Below, in pieces: positions 49,709 through 60,145 of a stretch of 64,000 nucleotides of DNA. Position 1 is the stretch's first letter, and each line of letters opens with the position of its first letter. Below the pieces are notes generated by a model. The model searched no databases, had not been told where the DNA came from, and saw nothing but the letters and a program-made list of their open reading frames with translations. The DNA lies in the NCBI RefSeq assembly GCF_000346465.2, contig NC_034011.1, forward strand, positions 24,439,115 to 24,503,114. Direction: 5' to 3'. This stretch comes from Prunus persica (Eukaryota > Streptophyta > Magnoliopsida > Rosales > Rosaceae). Made by a program: the position numbers and the translations under genes.

Positions 49709-52700
49709 TCACTCTTGGTAAATATAGGAGCCGATATCGTTCCATGGCAAGCAGGACTTGATCTTCTTTTGCTGAGGCACATGAAACTTTGGTTCTTTGG
49801 GTATAGTGGGATGCTTCATTGACCTTACAACAAAGAAACATGAAAATATAAGAAACCGTACATCTACTATCGTACAAAGGATATCAGAATCTGACTCGCT
49901 GAAGAAATCAAAATGCACAAACTTGAGAAGAAGAAAAAAAATTGATGGGATGTAGCTCATATTTGGGACAAACTATGTTCATGGAGGAAATGACAACATA
50001 TGGACTCGGTCTTCGTCTTTCTTTAAGGTTTCATACAGAAAGTTAAAGAAGACAGATCAAACATTGGATATAAATTCTGCATGAACCAGTATCCGTATAA
50101 CTTATACGAAATTTATTGACCCACTTTGTAAGGATGGAATTCCAAAATTATCTGCACTCTCTTTTTCTGCATGTTGAGAAAGTTCAATAATATCATCAGC
50201 ATTCCACAATCCAAGCAACTATAATCTATTATTACTAAAAAGAAAAACAAACCAAAAGGAAAACCATTTTCTTGTAAGGTGTTATTTGCAGAGAAGAGAC
50301 ACAAAATAATAAGTAGATTCTGAAGTCACTGAAGAATTTGGAATGCACCCTTGTCATTCAAAAATGAGAATATTCCAATCATGCAATAGTTACAGAAGAG
50401 TTCCATATAGTTCTTCTAGACATACAAGAAGCTTTAAGAGAAAGGGTCTATGTATAATGGATTTACAATCAGATAAAAGTTTTACCTTCTGGGAATGAAA
50501 GGCCTGTCAAAGTAGGGCATCGGCTGTGCTTTTGGAACAAGCTCCTTTCTCAACCTTCTTATTTCCTCCTCTTCTGCCAACTGTAAGAGCAAAATACCAA
50601 AATGCATATTTCAGGTGAAAACTATGATGATAAAAGCTGATCAAGTGAAATTATTCTTTACGTTAAAACAAATGGTTGGTTTACCTTCTGCAGTCTCTCT
50701 CTTTCCATCTTGTATTGCTCAAACAGGTTCATCTTCTCGGCCACCTGATGGTGCACACACATTCCAAAAGAAAAGGTAATTCAATTTTCAGTCTACACAT
50801 ACATACCAACAGTACGTAACAAATGTAAGGAATAGAGACTAAAAACCTTCGCCCTTATTATCACATACATACCAACAGATAAGTCATGCACCCATATAAG
50901 TCATTTCTTCCTTTAAAATTATGAGCCACGTTATTAGTGTAGATTTGTTATCTCCAAAGTGACATTATAAGCACGAAGAAAGTACGTAACAAAGGTAGTT
51001 TCATGAAGATGTCCTCACAGTTGTCTACAATAAATTGTAAACGTTTTTTTATCTCACAGTTGTCATAAAGAATGTTGATGTTAAGATGCTGACGAAAAGG
51101 TTCATTCTGAAAAATCTATAAATTTCACACCTTTTTTTTTTATCTCACAAGTGTTTGTCTAGAATGTTACATATTAGGATGATATCACAAAATTTATTCT
51201 GCAAAAGCTAGACAAGTTTGTTTCTTCTTTTGATTAGAAGTGTTCCCAGGTGCTCCAACCTGAAAAAACTTTTCCACACAGATCTACTATATTCTTATTC
51301 ATATTTAGTTTAAATGCACAACTACGTAGACAGTGATTAAAAATCTAGAGCCAAAGCGCCCAATATTTAAACGCACCTGATGGTCAAACTCAGCTCGCTC
51401 TACTGCCCGCATGTCACTGTAGAGCTTCAGATCAGTTGGTATTGTGATGTCTTTTACTGGAGGTTTCATTAAGCACTGAGATAAAAAATTAAAAAAACAC
51501 CGAAGATATACATCTAAGTCAGTGGTTCAGTCTTGTCTGTCTTGCAATATCAATAAAATCACTTAAATATAGTTGGAAAGTTAAGAAAACGCAATCGATG
51601 AACTTATACGTCCCCTTTGTGTATTTTGGACCCTAATTTTGTATTTATATCTCAGCATCTATTATATGGTACATAAGAAAGAAAAATTGAAGTAATAATG
51701 GTTTAACCTCTGGTTCATCAGTTGTCCATGGGAGGCCCTGAGCAATTGGTATCCGCTGCCTCTCCTCCTCTATCATCATCTCTTGTATCTTCTTCATGAA
51801 CTCTTCCTCTTTTTGTCTTCCCCTTTCCTGCAGTGAGATCACCAAACAAAGTTAGAAGCTATGGAACCGCAAGTAAACTTGATTACTTTTCAAGACAGTC
51901 ATTTGCAGTACATTTTACCTCTGTCCTTAGCTTGAATGGTTTAAGGCTAGTGGCTCTGAGCTGCTTTTTCTTCCATGTCCTTCCTCCCATTGTGCTAGAT
52001 GATTCAGAGCTCTGAAACTCAAACAGGAATACAAGATTTCATCAGTTAATCAATCATTTTCAGTCTCCAAATAATGTCCAAAATAGTAAAAAAGAAAAAA
52101 AATCTTACATTTCTTCGGCTCCTTCGCCCCCCATTGGAAGTCCTGCTTGAAACACTATAAATAGCCAAACAAAACCCAGTCAGAACAAAAAACAAACACT
52201 TTGCATGCATCAAAAGTAATGCTAATTTTATTCAAAAGTATTGTTGCCAACCTTCCCAAACTTCCATCCCAAGAAGACGAAACTGAAGGCCGCCGATCCA
52301 AACCAAGATTCTCAGATGTCAAAAACAAATCGGACGGACAAAACGAATAAGACGAAACCTGTGCTTCAGGCACCTTAGGAGGTTGCAATCCAGGTAAGGC
52401 CCACTTTTCTGCCTTCTTGCCATTATCTTCTGGTTCCTCCCCATCCTTCTGCTCATCCAATTCCTTCGAGGGAATCGAAAGGAGTTTCTCAAAGGCCTGA
52501 ACCAAGTGCATCACTTTCCCTCGCTCAGGCACACTCTTCCTTGCCTCCTCCAACAACTTGTCCCTCCTTCTCTTGAAGGTCGAAGAACTCATTTCACCAG
52601 ACGGGTCAATCTCACTCGGGTCAAAATCACCCTCCAACCCATCTTGAATCCTCAAACCCTTCTCAATCTCTTCCTCGAGTTCACGCTCAGCTCTATCACA

Positions 52701-53102
52701 CTCCTTCAAACTATCCGATTCATCGTTCCGGTTCTTGAAAAACTCTTCCTGCGATGCCCTCAGATTCTCATAGGCCACGCAAAGACACTTCTTGGAATTA
52801 CCTTTCTCTTTGCATTTACAAGCAACATTCGGGTTCTCTTTCTTCGATTTCTTCTTTGCCACGACGAACTTCCTCTCCCGGATCTTGTTCCGGGGTGAAT
52901 GAACAACCGGGTTCGGGTTCTTGGGGGCCGATTTCTGGGACTTGGTCGATTTCGTCGCAGGGGAAGCCGTGGGTTTTGGCCCAGGAGAAACATTGGGGTT
53001 CAAATTCTCGGCATATCTCGAGTTTCCGTGCCTCTTGGATCGAGAACCATGTTGGTCTTTCACAGGAGTGACCGATCCGGCCTTCTTACCGACTAAGTCC
53101 AT
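49709..53102 (-). CDS. TPX2-domain microtubule-associated protein
   Basis: Eight exons: 53102–52252, 52154–52109, 52011–51919, 51827–51708, 51475–51377, 50744–50685, 50580–50486, 49823–49709; 492 aa, all junctions GT–AG and in frame. The start is the ATG of MDLVGKKAGS; an upstream in-frame start at 53195 is less likely. The first half is basic and Ser/Pro-rich, with a Cys-rich KCKEKGNSKKCLC patch and an acidic helix (ERELEEEIEKG). The C-terminal third has the TPX2-type segment: coiled EEEEIRRLRKELVPKAQPMP, then YFDRPFIPRR and KHPTIPKEPKFH. It resembles the At3g01015/At5g15510 group of TPX2-family proteins, which bind microtubules. Exact role not readable. Confidence 0.88.
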
Positions 53103-53211
53103 CAGAATGTGACCAGAAAAGAGAGAAGACTGGCCGGAGACGTAGGGAAGAAAAAAGGTCAGTGAATGTCTGGTGTTTTGGCACCGAAGAAACAAATGAA
53201 TGAGGGTTGAT

Positions 53212-53235
53212 GAGAGAGAGAGAGAGAGAGAGAGA
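53212..53235. repeat. (GA)n microsatellite in the leader of the TPX2-like gene
   Basis: A run of about 12 GA units, 110 bp upstream of the start codon on the minus strand. Confidence 0.9.
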
Positions 53236-53539
53236 TGAGAGGAGAGAAAAAGGGAACGTTAGAGCTGTCGACGCTCTCTGTGTAACGGCTAGTTTTTTGG
53301 GGGGCTTATCTGTGGATCGTTTGATAACACTTTTAAATTTCTGTCTGTTTTGAGCCGTTGGATTAAGTGAATGTGTATTTTTTTTGGTCGTTTGGATTAG
53401 GGGAGAGAGTGGTGAATGATTGGGTTTGATTACCAACCGTTGTAGCCGAATCGGGATAGTCGCAATTACGGAAATACCCTGCGCCTTACCTTCTTCGCCA
53501 GCGTCCACGGTGGCGGCGTGGTACAAGAGCAACTCCCCT

Positions 53540-54017
53540 CTTCAATTTTTGTTTTTTAATTTCTGACCTTTTCTGTTTTTATTTTATATTTAGAAGAGGT
53601 TTTTTTTTTTCTTCCTAAAATATGCAATAATTTTTTGAAAACATTGAAAAATACAATAAATTGTAACTTTTTTATGTTATTGATCTAGGATGTTCATATT
53701 AGGATGACGGCAATCGCGAAACTAGGATTTTATGTATTTTGGGGAGAGGGCCAACATATAAATCAAATAATATATAAAAATAAATTCCAAATTGTACACT
53801 TATCAGCCCAAATCTCATGTTCAAGGTTTTGAAATCAGTAATATTAGGACATTTTTATTGGATCTAAAATACATTAGATTACAGATTCATTAATTTAATT
53901 ATGTTGGAGTAGAGATTGTGTTCAACTTAATTGAAATAGTCCAAATCAACTCCAAACCCCCGTGTGAAGTTTGATAACTTTTATTTTCCAGAAATATTTT
54001 TGCTCACCAACCCAATA
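53540..54017. other. AT-rich intergenic before the palindrome array
   Basis: No gene. Sequence is AT-rich, without a recognisable element boundary. Confidence 0.4.
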
Positions 54018-54623
54018 GTATAGCTGCGTGTCTATACTTTTTTGACATGTGGATCTCATTTTTTTAAATACTAAATTGTATAGCCGTGCAGCTATACACG
54101 GATATTTTTCAAAATAGTATTGCCGCAAGGCTATACTCTGATTTTTTTAAAAAATAGTATAGACGCGTGTCTTCACAACGGTATTTTGTTATTTAAAAAA
54201 TAATATAGCCCAGCAGCTATCCTACGGCATTTCTTTTTTAAAAAATAGTATAGCCGCGCGGCCATACTTATTTCGACATGTGAGGGTTCTCTTCTTTTTT
54301 TTTTAATAAGTAGTATAGCCACTAGGCTCTACTCAATTTTTCAATTTTTTTATTTTTTATTTAAAATAGTATAGCCGGCTATACTTATGCGTGGCCACTA
54401 AATAGTATAGCCGTGCGGCTATACTAAGTTTTTAATAAAAAAATTCGTATAGCCGAACGGCTATACCCGGTTTTAATAATGTTTCTTAAAAATAGTATAG
54501 CCGCGCGGCTATACGTATTTTGACACGTGGCCTCCTATTTTCTAGGATGTAAAATAGTATAGCCGCTCGGCTATACTCGGTTTTGACCCTATTTTCAAAA
54601 ATAGTATAGCCGCCCGGCCATAC
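54018..54623. repeat. Array of 13 TATAGCCG palindromes
   Basis: Thirteen copies of GTATAGCCGNNCGGCTATAC start at 54018, 54078, 54117, 54157, 54203, 54248, 54313, 54369 (short, 16 bp), 54405, 54447, 54495, 54557 and 54604. The spacing is irregular, 36–65 bp, and spacers are T- or A-rich. The right-hand copies have near-perfect 9-bp arms while the central two bases vary (GC, TG, AA, CT, CC). The left copies are more decayed. A TTTTGACAYGTGG-like spacer box follows copies 1, 6 and 11, hinting at a higher-order unit of five palindromes (230–247 bp). It ends within about 10 bp of the BRR2-derived sequence. Function unknown. Confidence 0.9.
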
Positions 54624-54627
54624 TCCA

Positions 54628-55912
54628 TATTTCGCCGAAGCAAAAGTCGCCGCCTTTGTGAAGAGAGCGTGCTCTCTGTTTCCACGGAGGAAGAAGGTGT
54701 TTACTGGCCCACGACCATGGAAACAAGGGAGGCCTATGAGGAATTTCTTAGAGTAATTCAGCAGCTGTTGGGTGGTCAGCCTCTGAGTATGGTCGGCGCT
54801 GCGGAGGAGATTCTGGCTATTATTAAATACGAGAGCTTTAAGGACCCTGAGAAGAAAAAGGAGATGCAGAAGTTGTGGAACCCGATACCAGACTGGGTTT
54901 TTTATCAGTTGGTTTCGATTGGGAGGCAGATCATGGATTATCAAGTTGGGGATGATTCGGTGGCTAACTGTGATGACGTGGGTGTTGTGGTTGGGATTGA
55001 AGAGGATGAGGAGGAGGAGAGTAGTGATCTTTATATGGTCATGGGAGATGAGGAACAGGATGAGCATGATTTGCTCAAACCAAACGAGTCTGGGCCAATG
55101 CAAATGCAAATTGGTGGTGACATTGATGATGCCTATAATGAGGGTATGAGCCTTAATGTTCAGGATATTGATGCTTATTGGCTTCAGAAGAGGATCTCTG
55201 AGGCTTATGAGAAAAAGATTGATCCACAACAATGCCAGAAGCTTTCTGAAGAGGTGCTCAAGATACTTGCTGAAGGTGATGACAGGGGAGTTGAAAAAGA
55301 TTGATCCACAACAATGCCAGAAGCGTCCCGTACCCCTGGAAATACACATACAGAGGGTGGAGAATGCTGATTTTGAAGCGAGGATGCAAGCAATGATGAA
55401 ACCAGCATACACTGCCATTGTCCAACATACCAAGAATGCCAAACCAGCTCTTGTGTATGTTCCTACAAAGAAACATATCCGACTAACTGCTGAGAATCTG
55501 GTGACTTACTCATATGCAGACAGTGGTGAGAAACCACCATTTTTATTTCGGCCTTTGGATGTTCATATCGAGTCTTTGATTGGAAGACTTAATGATGAGA
55601 TATTGCAATCCACTTTGCGTGGTGGAGTGGGATACTTGCATGAGGGCTTAACCCTTTCAGATCAACAAATTGTGTCGTGGCTTTTCGAAGATGGGTGGAT
55701 TCAAGTTTGTGTAGTAAGCAGTTCAATGTGTTGGCGAGTGTTATTGTTTGCCCATTTGGTGGTTGTGATGGGAACCCAATATTATGATAGCCGGGAAAAT
55801 GTTCATACAGATTACCATGTTACTGAACTGTTGCAGATGATGGGCCATGCCAATCGCCCTCTGCTAGACGATTCAGGAAAGTGTGTCATCCTCTGCCATG
55901 CTCCGCGCAGAG
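54628..55912 (+). pseudogene. BRR2 (U5 snRNP 200-kDa helicase) pseudogene, internally deleted
   Basis: No intron is seen. The first part (54636–55300) reads RRLCEESVLSV…EETREAYEEF-like N-terminal BRR2 sequence, through an acidic region to NVQDIDAYWLQKRISEAYE and KILAEGDDRGVE. After a 32-bp direct repeat (55211–55242 and 55293–55324, encoding KKIDPQQCQK) the frame shifts. The text then resumes far downstream in the protein, in the second helicase cassette: NADFEARMQAM, LVYVPTKKH, GVGYLHEGL, LVVVMGTQYYD, MMGHANRPLLD, CVILCHAP. Both RecA catalytic cores, and probably over a thousand codons, are missing. Homology ends near 55912. It cannot make a helicase. Confidence 0.88.
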
Positions 55913-56950
55913 TATTTTTCATGTTAACAGAGTTCGTGAGAGTACAAGAGATGAGTACAATTACAAAGCTAAGCTTGCTAATAAAAAATATGATTTGACA
56001 CACACTTCCAACTTAATGGATTTCGTTTGATTGTTTTTTACCAATTTGAAAATGGGGTTTGATTTTCTTGAAGCATACTGGTGGTGGATTTGGTTGTGTT
56101 AGACCATCTTGTACATTGCATGAGTCTTGTTTGTCGGTTTTGTTTCCTTATTCTGCTCCTCATTCATGGCCAAAAGAAACAGGAGAAAGAAGGATTTGGC
56201 ATGAATCTCACCCAACTTCTGCAAGTAGGCATGCTTAAAGCTTTCACGTATTGCTTCAAATATGGAGTTTATTAATATTCATAACATAGAACACAGTTCA
56301 TGTGTGACTTTCATACATGCACATGGAAAAGAATTGAAGAGGTAGAGCTTAGAAGATAAGAAGCACGACCCAAAGATCGAACACCTTCAACAAATGAAAA
56401 TGATCTCATTTGTAGACATCTGGCGGTTTAATATTTATGACGATTATTAAGGGTGATTAATACAAACCTTACACAACTCCCCAGACTGACTTTGCTGCTG
56501 TACAAAAAAATAGGAAGGTAAAACAGTATCTGGGAAAAATGAGAAGTTCTTGTTTTTTTATGGCGGTTTTCTAGATTTATGATTTTTTTGTAATAAATGC
56601 AAGCGATAGTCTAATAATATTTAAAATTAATCTAATTTATAATAGGGGGATTTGCACTTAGGAGTAGTGGGCGGACACAATACATGACTAGTCAACTGAC
56701 CCAACCCACGTTTGCATAAGATACTTTTTTATCAACAAATAAGCAAACAATTTTACCAAAAACATAGGTAATAAGGAGAGGGGTAGGTAAATACTCTTAA
56801 TAATAAGAATGGAAATTTTTCTACCATTTGCAACAATTAATAAGATCACACATGAATCATCAGAAACAGAAGGCTTGAGCCTCGTGATCGGATCATATTA
56901 TTCATCACAAAAAAGGCAAGGAAACAAACACTATTTTCCTAAAAAGTTAT
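55913..56950. other. Intergenic, no gene recognised
   Basis: AT-rich sequence. A short frame at about 55935–55995 (RVRESTRDEYNYKAKLANKKYD in one reading) may be a stray coding fragment, but I do not recognise it. Confidence 0.35.
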
Positions 56951-56954
56951 ATGA

Positions 56955-57035
56955 TTCCTATCCCTCTTGAATATTTGGGAAGCAGCAAGAACTTGCATAA
57001 TCTCCAAGATGTGGTGATTTTTCTGCTAAAATATG
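56955..57035 (+). pseudogene. F-box gene relic
   Basis: The stretch TTGGGAAGCAGCAAGAACTTG… at 56976–57030 aligns without gaps to the F-box of the gene at 57930 (58237–58290: LDTWEGGRTCVISKRWRFLW). It has several changes, including loss of the reading frame after WCDFSAK. It is a short remnant of a tandem duplicate about 1.2 kb upstream of the intact gene. Confidence 0.7.
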
Positions 57036-57100
57036 AGAAATTATAAGAGAATATTTGTTTGTGAGAATTCTAATAATCTAATTGTCCAAGATACGTCACG

Positions 57101-57199
57101 TCAATTTTTAACTTTTGACACCTATCTATTTAATTAACTTTAACTTTAGGGTTAGATTAAAGTTAATTAAATAGATAGGTGTCAAAAGTTAAAAATTGA
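57101..57199. repeat. Perfect 43-bp inverted repeat (foldback)
   Basis: The arms 57101–57143 and 57157–57199 are exact reverse complements with a 13-base loop. Matching continues imperfectly a few bases outward. The perfect match means a recent origin. It could be a small MITE or a young hairpin able to give small RNAs. No terminal motif identifies a transposon family. Confidence 0.9.
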
Positions 57200-57929
57200 A
57201 GTGTCTAGATATCACGAAATGCGGGCAAATACATAATGTCTAAATGTAGAGGTTAGGAATCCGTTTATAGTATGTATATATATGAGGGCAAAAATGTCAT
57301 AATCACAAACTGTTATTGTAGCTTGTAAGTTAAGTTTGATGTACAGTCCTCAATTAGGAATCCTTAGAGGATCCTATTTGTAGTTTTAGTTTTCGTTATT
57401 AAAATAAAAAAATAAAATAAAAACTCTATGTAGATCAACTGTTAAAAATCTCCTACATGAAAGCCCCATCTGATTCATCACCAAATAGGGGAAGAGAACT
57501 ACTTTCCTTAAAAAAATCCTATGATTCCTGTCCTATATCCCATCCAGAAGAGGAGAAGATTCCTATTTCCTAATAAATTTCGATTATACACAAGAGGAGT
57601 TTGAGTATAAGTACAAACCTTCCGAGTAAATTTTTGGATCTCAAATTTTGAAACAAACTCTTTTCTGAAACCGTATATAGAATAGAAAATCTCTCTGGCC
57701 TTTCGCTCTCTATTGCTCTTAACAAAATGTAAGTTGAGTTTCTTGTATTATTTCTCATGAGCGAGCAGAGAAGCCCTACTTTCTTTTCTCTCTCTTTTTT
57801 TTTTCATCTTCTTCTGGGCCGAGGACGCATCTCATATCTCTTAGTTACTTCTTGCATTGCATGCAGATTATTTGATTGTATCCCTTATTAAGAAGAACCA
57901 AGAGCAAGTTAATAACAAGGTTGAATAAT
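57200..57929. other. Upstream region of the F-box/LRR gene
   Basis: AT-rich with no further gene. A pyrimidine-rich stretch (57783–57812) may be part of the leader. A further frame continues upstream of 57930 only from a TTG. Confidence 0.4.
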
Positions 57930-60145
57930 ATGTCTAAAGGGAAGGCCACTGATTTGCAGACTACTGAATGCACACGTCAAACAGAAGGACGTAAAATTGC
58001 AATCAATTTTGGCGACCATGATGAGAAGGAAGACAATTATTTGCTTGATGAGAAGGGAGATAATTATTTTATTGATTATACGAGAGATAATTACTTGTTT
58101 AAGGAGGAAGATGATGATGATGATGATGATGATTATTTTCTTGATGATGAGAAGGGAGATAATTATTCGGGGGAGGACCGGATTAGCGAGCTGCCAGACG
58201 AAATTCTAATTGCCATTGTTTCCCTCTTGGACACTTGGGAAGGAGGAAGAACTTGCGTAATCTCCAAGAGGTGGAGATTTTTGTGGGCAAGTGTTACATG
58301 TCTGAACTTTGATCGCAAGGAGTGGGAATTTACTGAGCCTCTCAGGAAACCATGCATTTGTGGTTTGTTTAAAATCTTGCAATCGCATCAGGGTTCAACC
58401 TTAGAGAGATTGAGGATTGGCTATTGCGATTTAGATAGCGAATGCTGTCGTTCTGATGTCGATAATTCGATCGAAAGTGCAATATTGCAGAAGAGAGTTC
58501 AAAGGCTTGAGATAGATGATGTTCGTTTTTCTAACGACCCTTACATCTTTCCAGAGAGGCCATTCAAAACCCCTTTTGGTGTTTCCTGCATCAAGTCCCT
58601 TACACACCTCAGCTTCAACAACACAAACATACATTCTCGAATTGTTTGCCACTTTCTATCTCACTGTCCACTTCTTGAGCACCTGTGTATTCGTCGCTCC
58701 TCTGAAATATATGTTTTGAAAGTCGTCGGTCCCTCTCTCCGGTTGAAGTTTCTGCAGATAAGCGACTGCCCTAGCGTAGTTAAAATCGAGATCTTTGCTC
58801 CTAATCTCTTGTCGTTTATCTACGACGGAAGAGGTCCATACAGAACAGGAATTGTTATGAAGCATGCACCCTCGCTTGTCATGCTATCTCTTGCAGAACC
58901 TTGTGATTGTATATCCAAAGCTTTTCGGTCGGTTTCAAGTTGTTTTTCTCGTCTGCAAACTCTCAGCCTGCGTATTGGTCTCGGACAAGTCAGTATGCAT
59001 ATGAAATCATTCAAGATTTATTATCAGTCAGTATACATTCTTGTCTTACAATTGGTTTCTTTTTGCAGAGGAGTATTATGCTCCCAGAGTCTCCACAATT
59101 ATCTAGTCTCAAAAAGCTATCTTTGGCGATACATATGGGACAAAATTCGAAAATCCTCATGGATTTGACTTCCTTGATAGAGCGATCTCCTTTCTTGCAT
59201 AGATTGGAATTACGGGTAAAATTACTTCCACATTTATCTTACAAGTTTGTAACATTTTATCATTTATAAGCAGACAAGATACATAGTACGCTTAAAAGTT
59301 TGGTGCGTGAAAATGAACTAGAATATTTTAAAGAGTGAACAAGAGTCCAAGCCCTTGTTTGATGTACCGAGACTATAGACTTATTAAATTAGACAAAAGT
59401 CCAATATATTGATTATGTCTTACAAATCCTACCTAAAAGGGTAATACTCATAAGACTTGCTTGAACTCAACTTCAATTCAAGCTCGACCACCAAACCATG
59501 ACAAAATGATGGAAAACTTGTGTTCATTTGTTTAATTCATTAGCTTTTTTCAATGAGGAATCTTGATAAATTCTTCTCATATATACGCCGTTTTGCAGTT
59601 AAAGTGGAGCGGTTTGTTTAGGTATTGTACGAGCAGTGTGCAGAAGATTAAAAAATGTCCTCATCCATGCCTTAAGGTTGTGAAAATTTCAGGCTTCATT
59701 GGGTCTCGTATGGATACTATGTTTGCCATGTACTTAATTGAGAACTCTCTTGTGCTCGAGAAGCTCATCTTTGATCTTCATAAGGTAAATGATACACCGT
59801 ATTGTCATACTTCCCTTTTTTTTACACTTCTCAAAGATATAAAAAACTACATGTTTTTTTTAATGCATATGTATTATTCACGTATTATACATATAATGAC
59901 ATACACGTTCTTTCCAAATATTTTCCATTTTATCTGTATTTTTCAAGTATTATTGGTTGGACCGTATGTTTTTAAGAAATTGGTCGAGTAATACAAGAAA
60001 ACATGCTTTGCAGACTTATGATTTTCTGAGTCGGAAACAATACCTAAGTAGAAAGACAATCAAGAAGAAAATAGAGGCAACAAGAAAGCATGCTTTGCAG
60101 ATTGGGAAGCAACTTCCACCAGGAGCCGAGTTAATTGTCATATAA
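57930..60145 (+). CDS. F-box/LRR protein with acidic repeat leader
   Basis: Four exons, 57930–58988, 59069–59215, 59599–59784 and 60014–60145, all phase 0 and GT–AG, give 507 aa. Start MSKGKATD is the first ATG of the frame. Residues about 25–85 form an acidic leader with repeated DEKGDNY-type units and a run of eight Asp. The F-box follows (DRISELPDEILIAIVSLLD, then RTCVISKRWRFLWASVTCLNFD), which would bind SKP1. Leucine-rich repeats come next (LTHLSFNNTNIHS, LEHLCIRRSSEIY, LKFLQISDCPSV, LQTLSLRIGLG, LKKLSLAIHMG). The C-terminus (CLKVVKISGF to LPPGAELIVI) is FBD-like. This is a fast-evolving plant family, and the substrate is unknown. Exon 4 has a second in-frame acceptor-like copy at 60100. 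Confidence 0.85.

Noticed and set aside
54018..54623. CRISPR-like repeat/spacer array
   Set aside because: The window is a plant genome, the spacers are A/T low-complexity and not unique, the repeats are decayed palindromes, and no cas genes exist.
54486..55442. 318-codon open frame on the minus strand
   Set aside because: It is antisense to the BRR2 pseudogene and runs into the palindrome array. Its composition is a shadow of the + strand coding and it has no domain.
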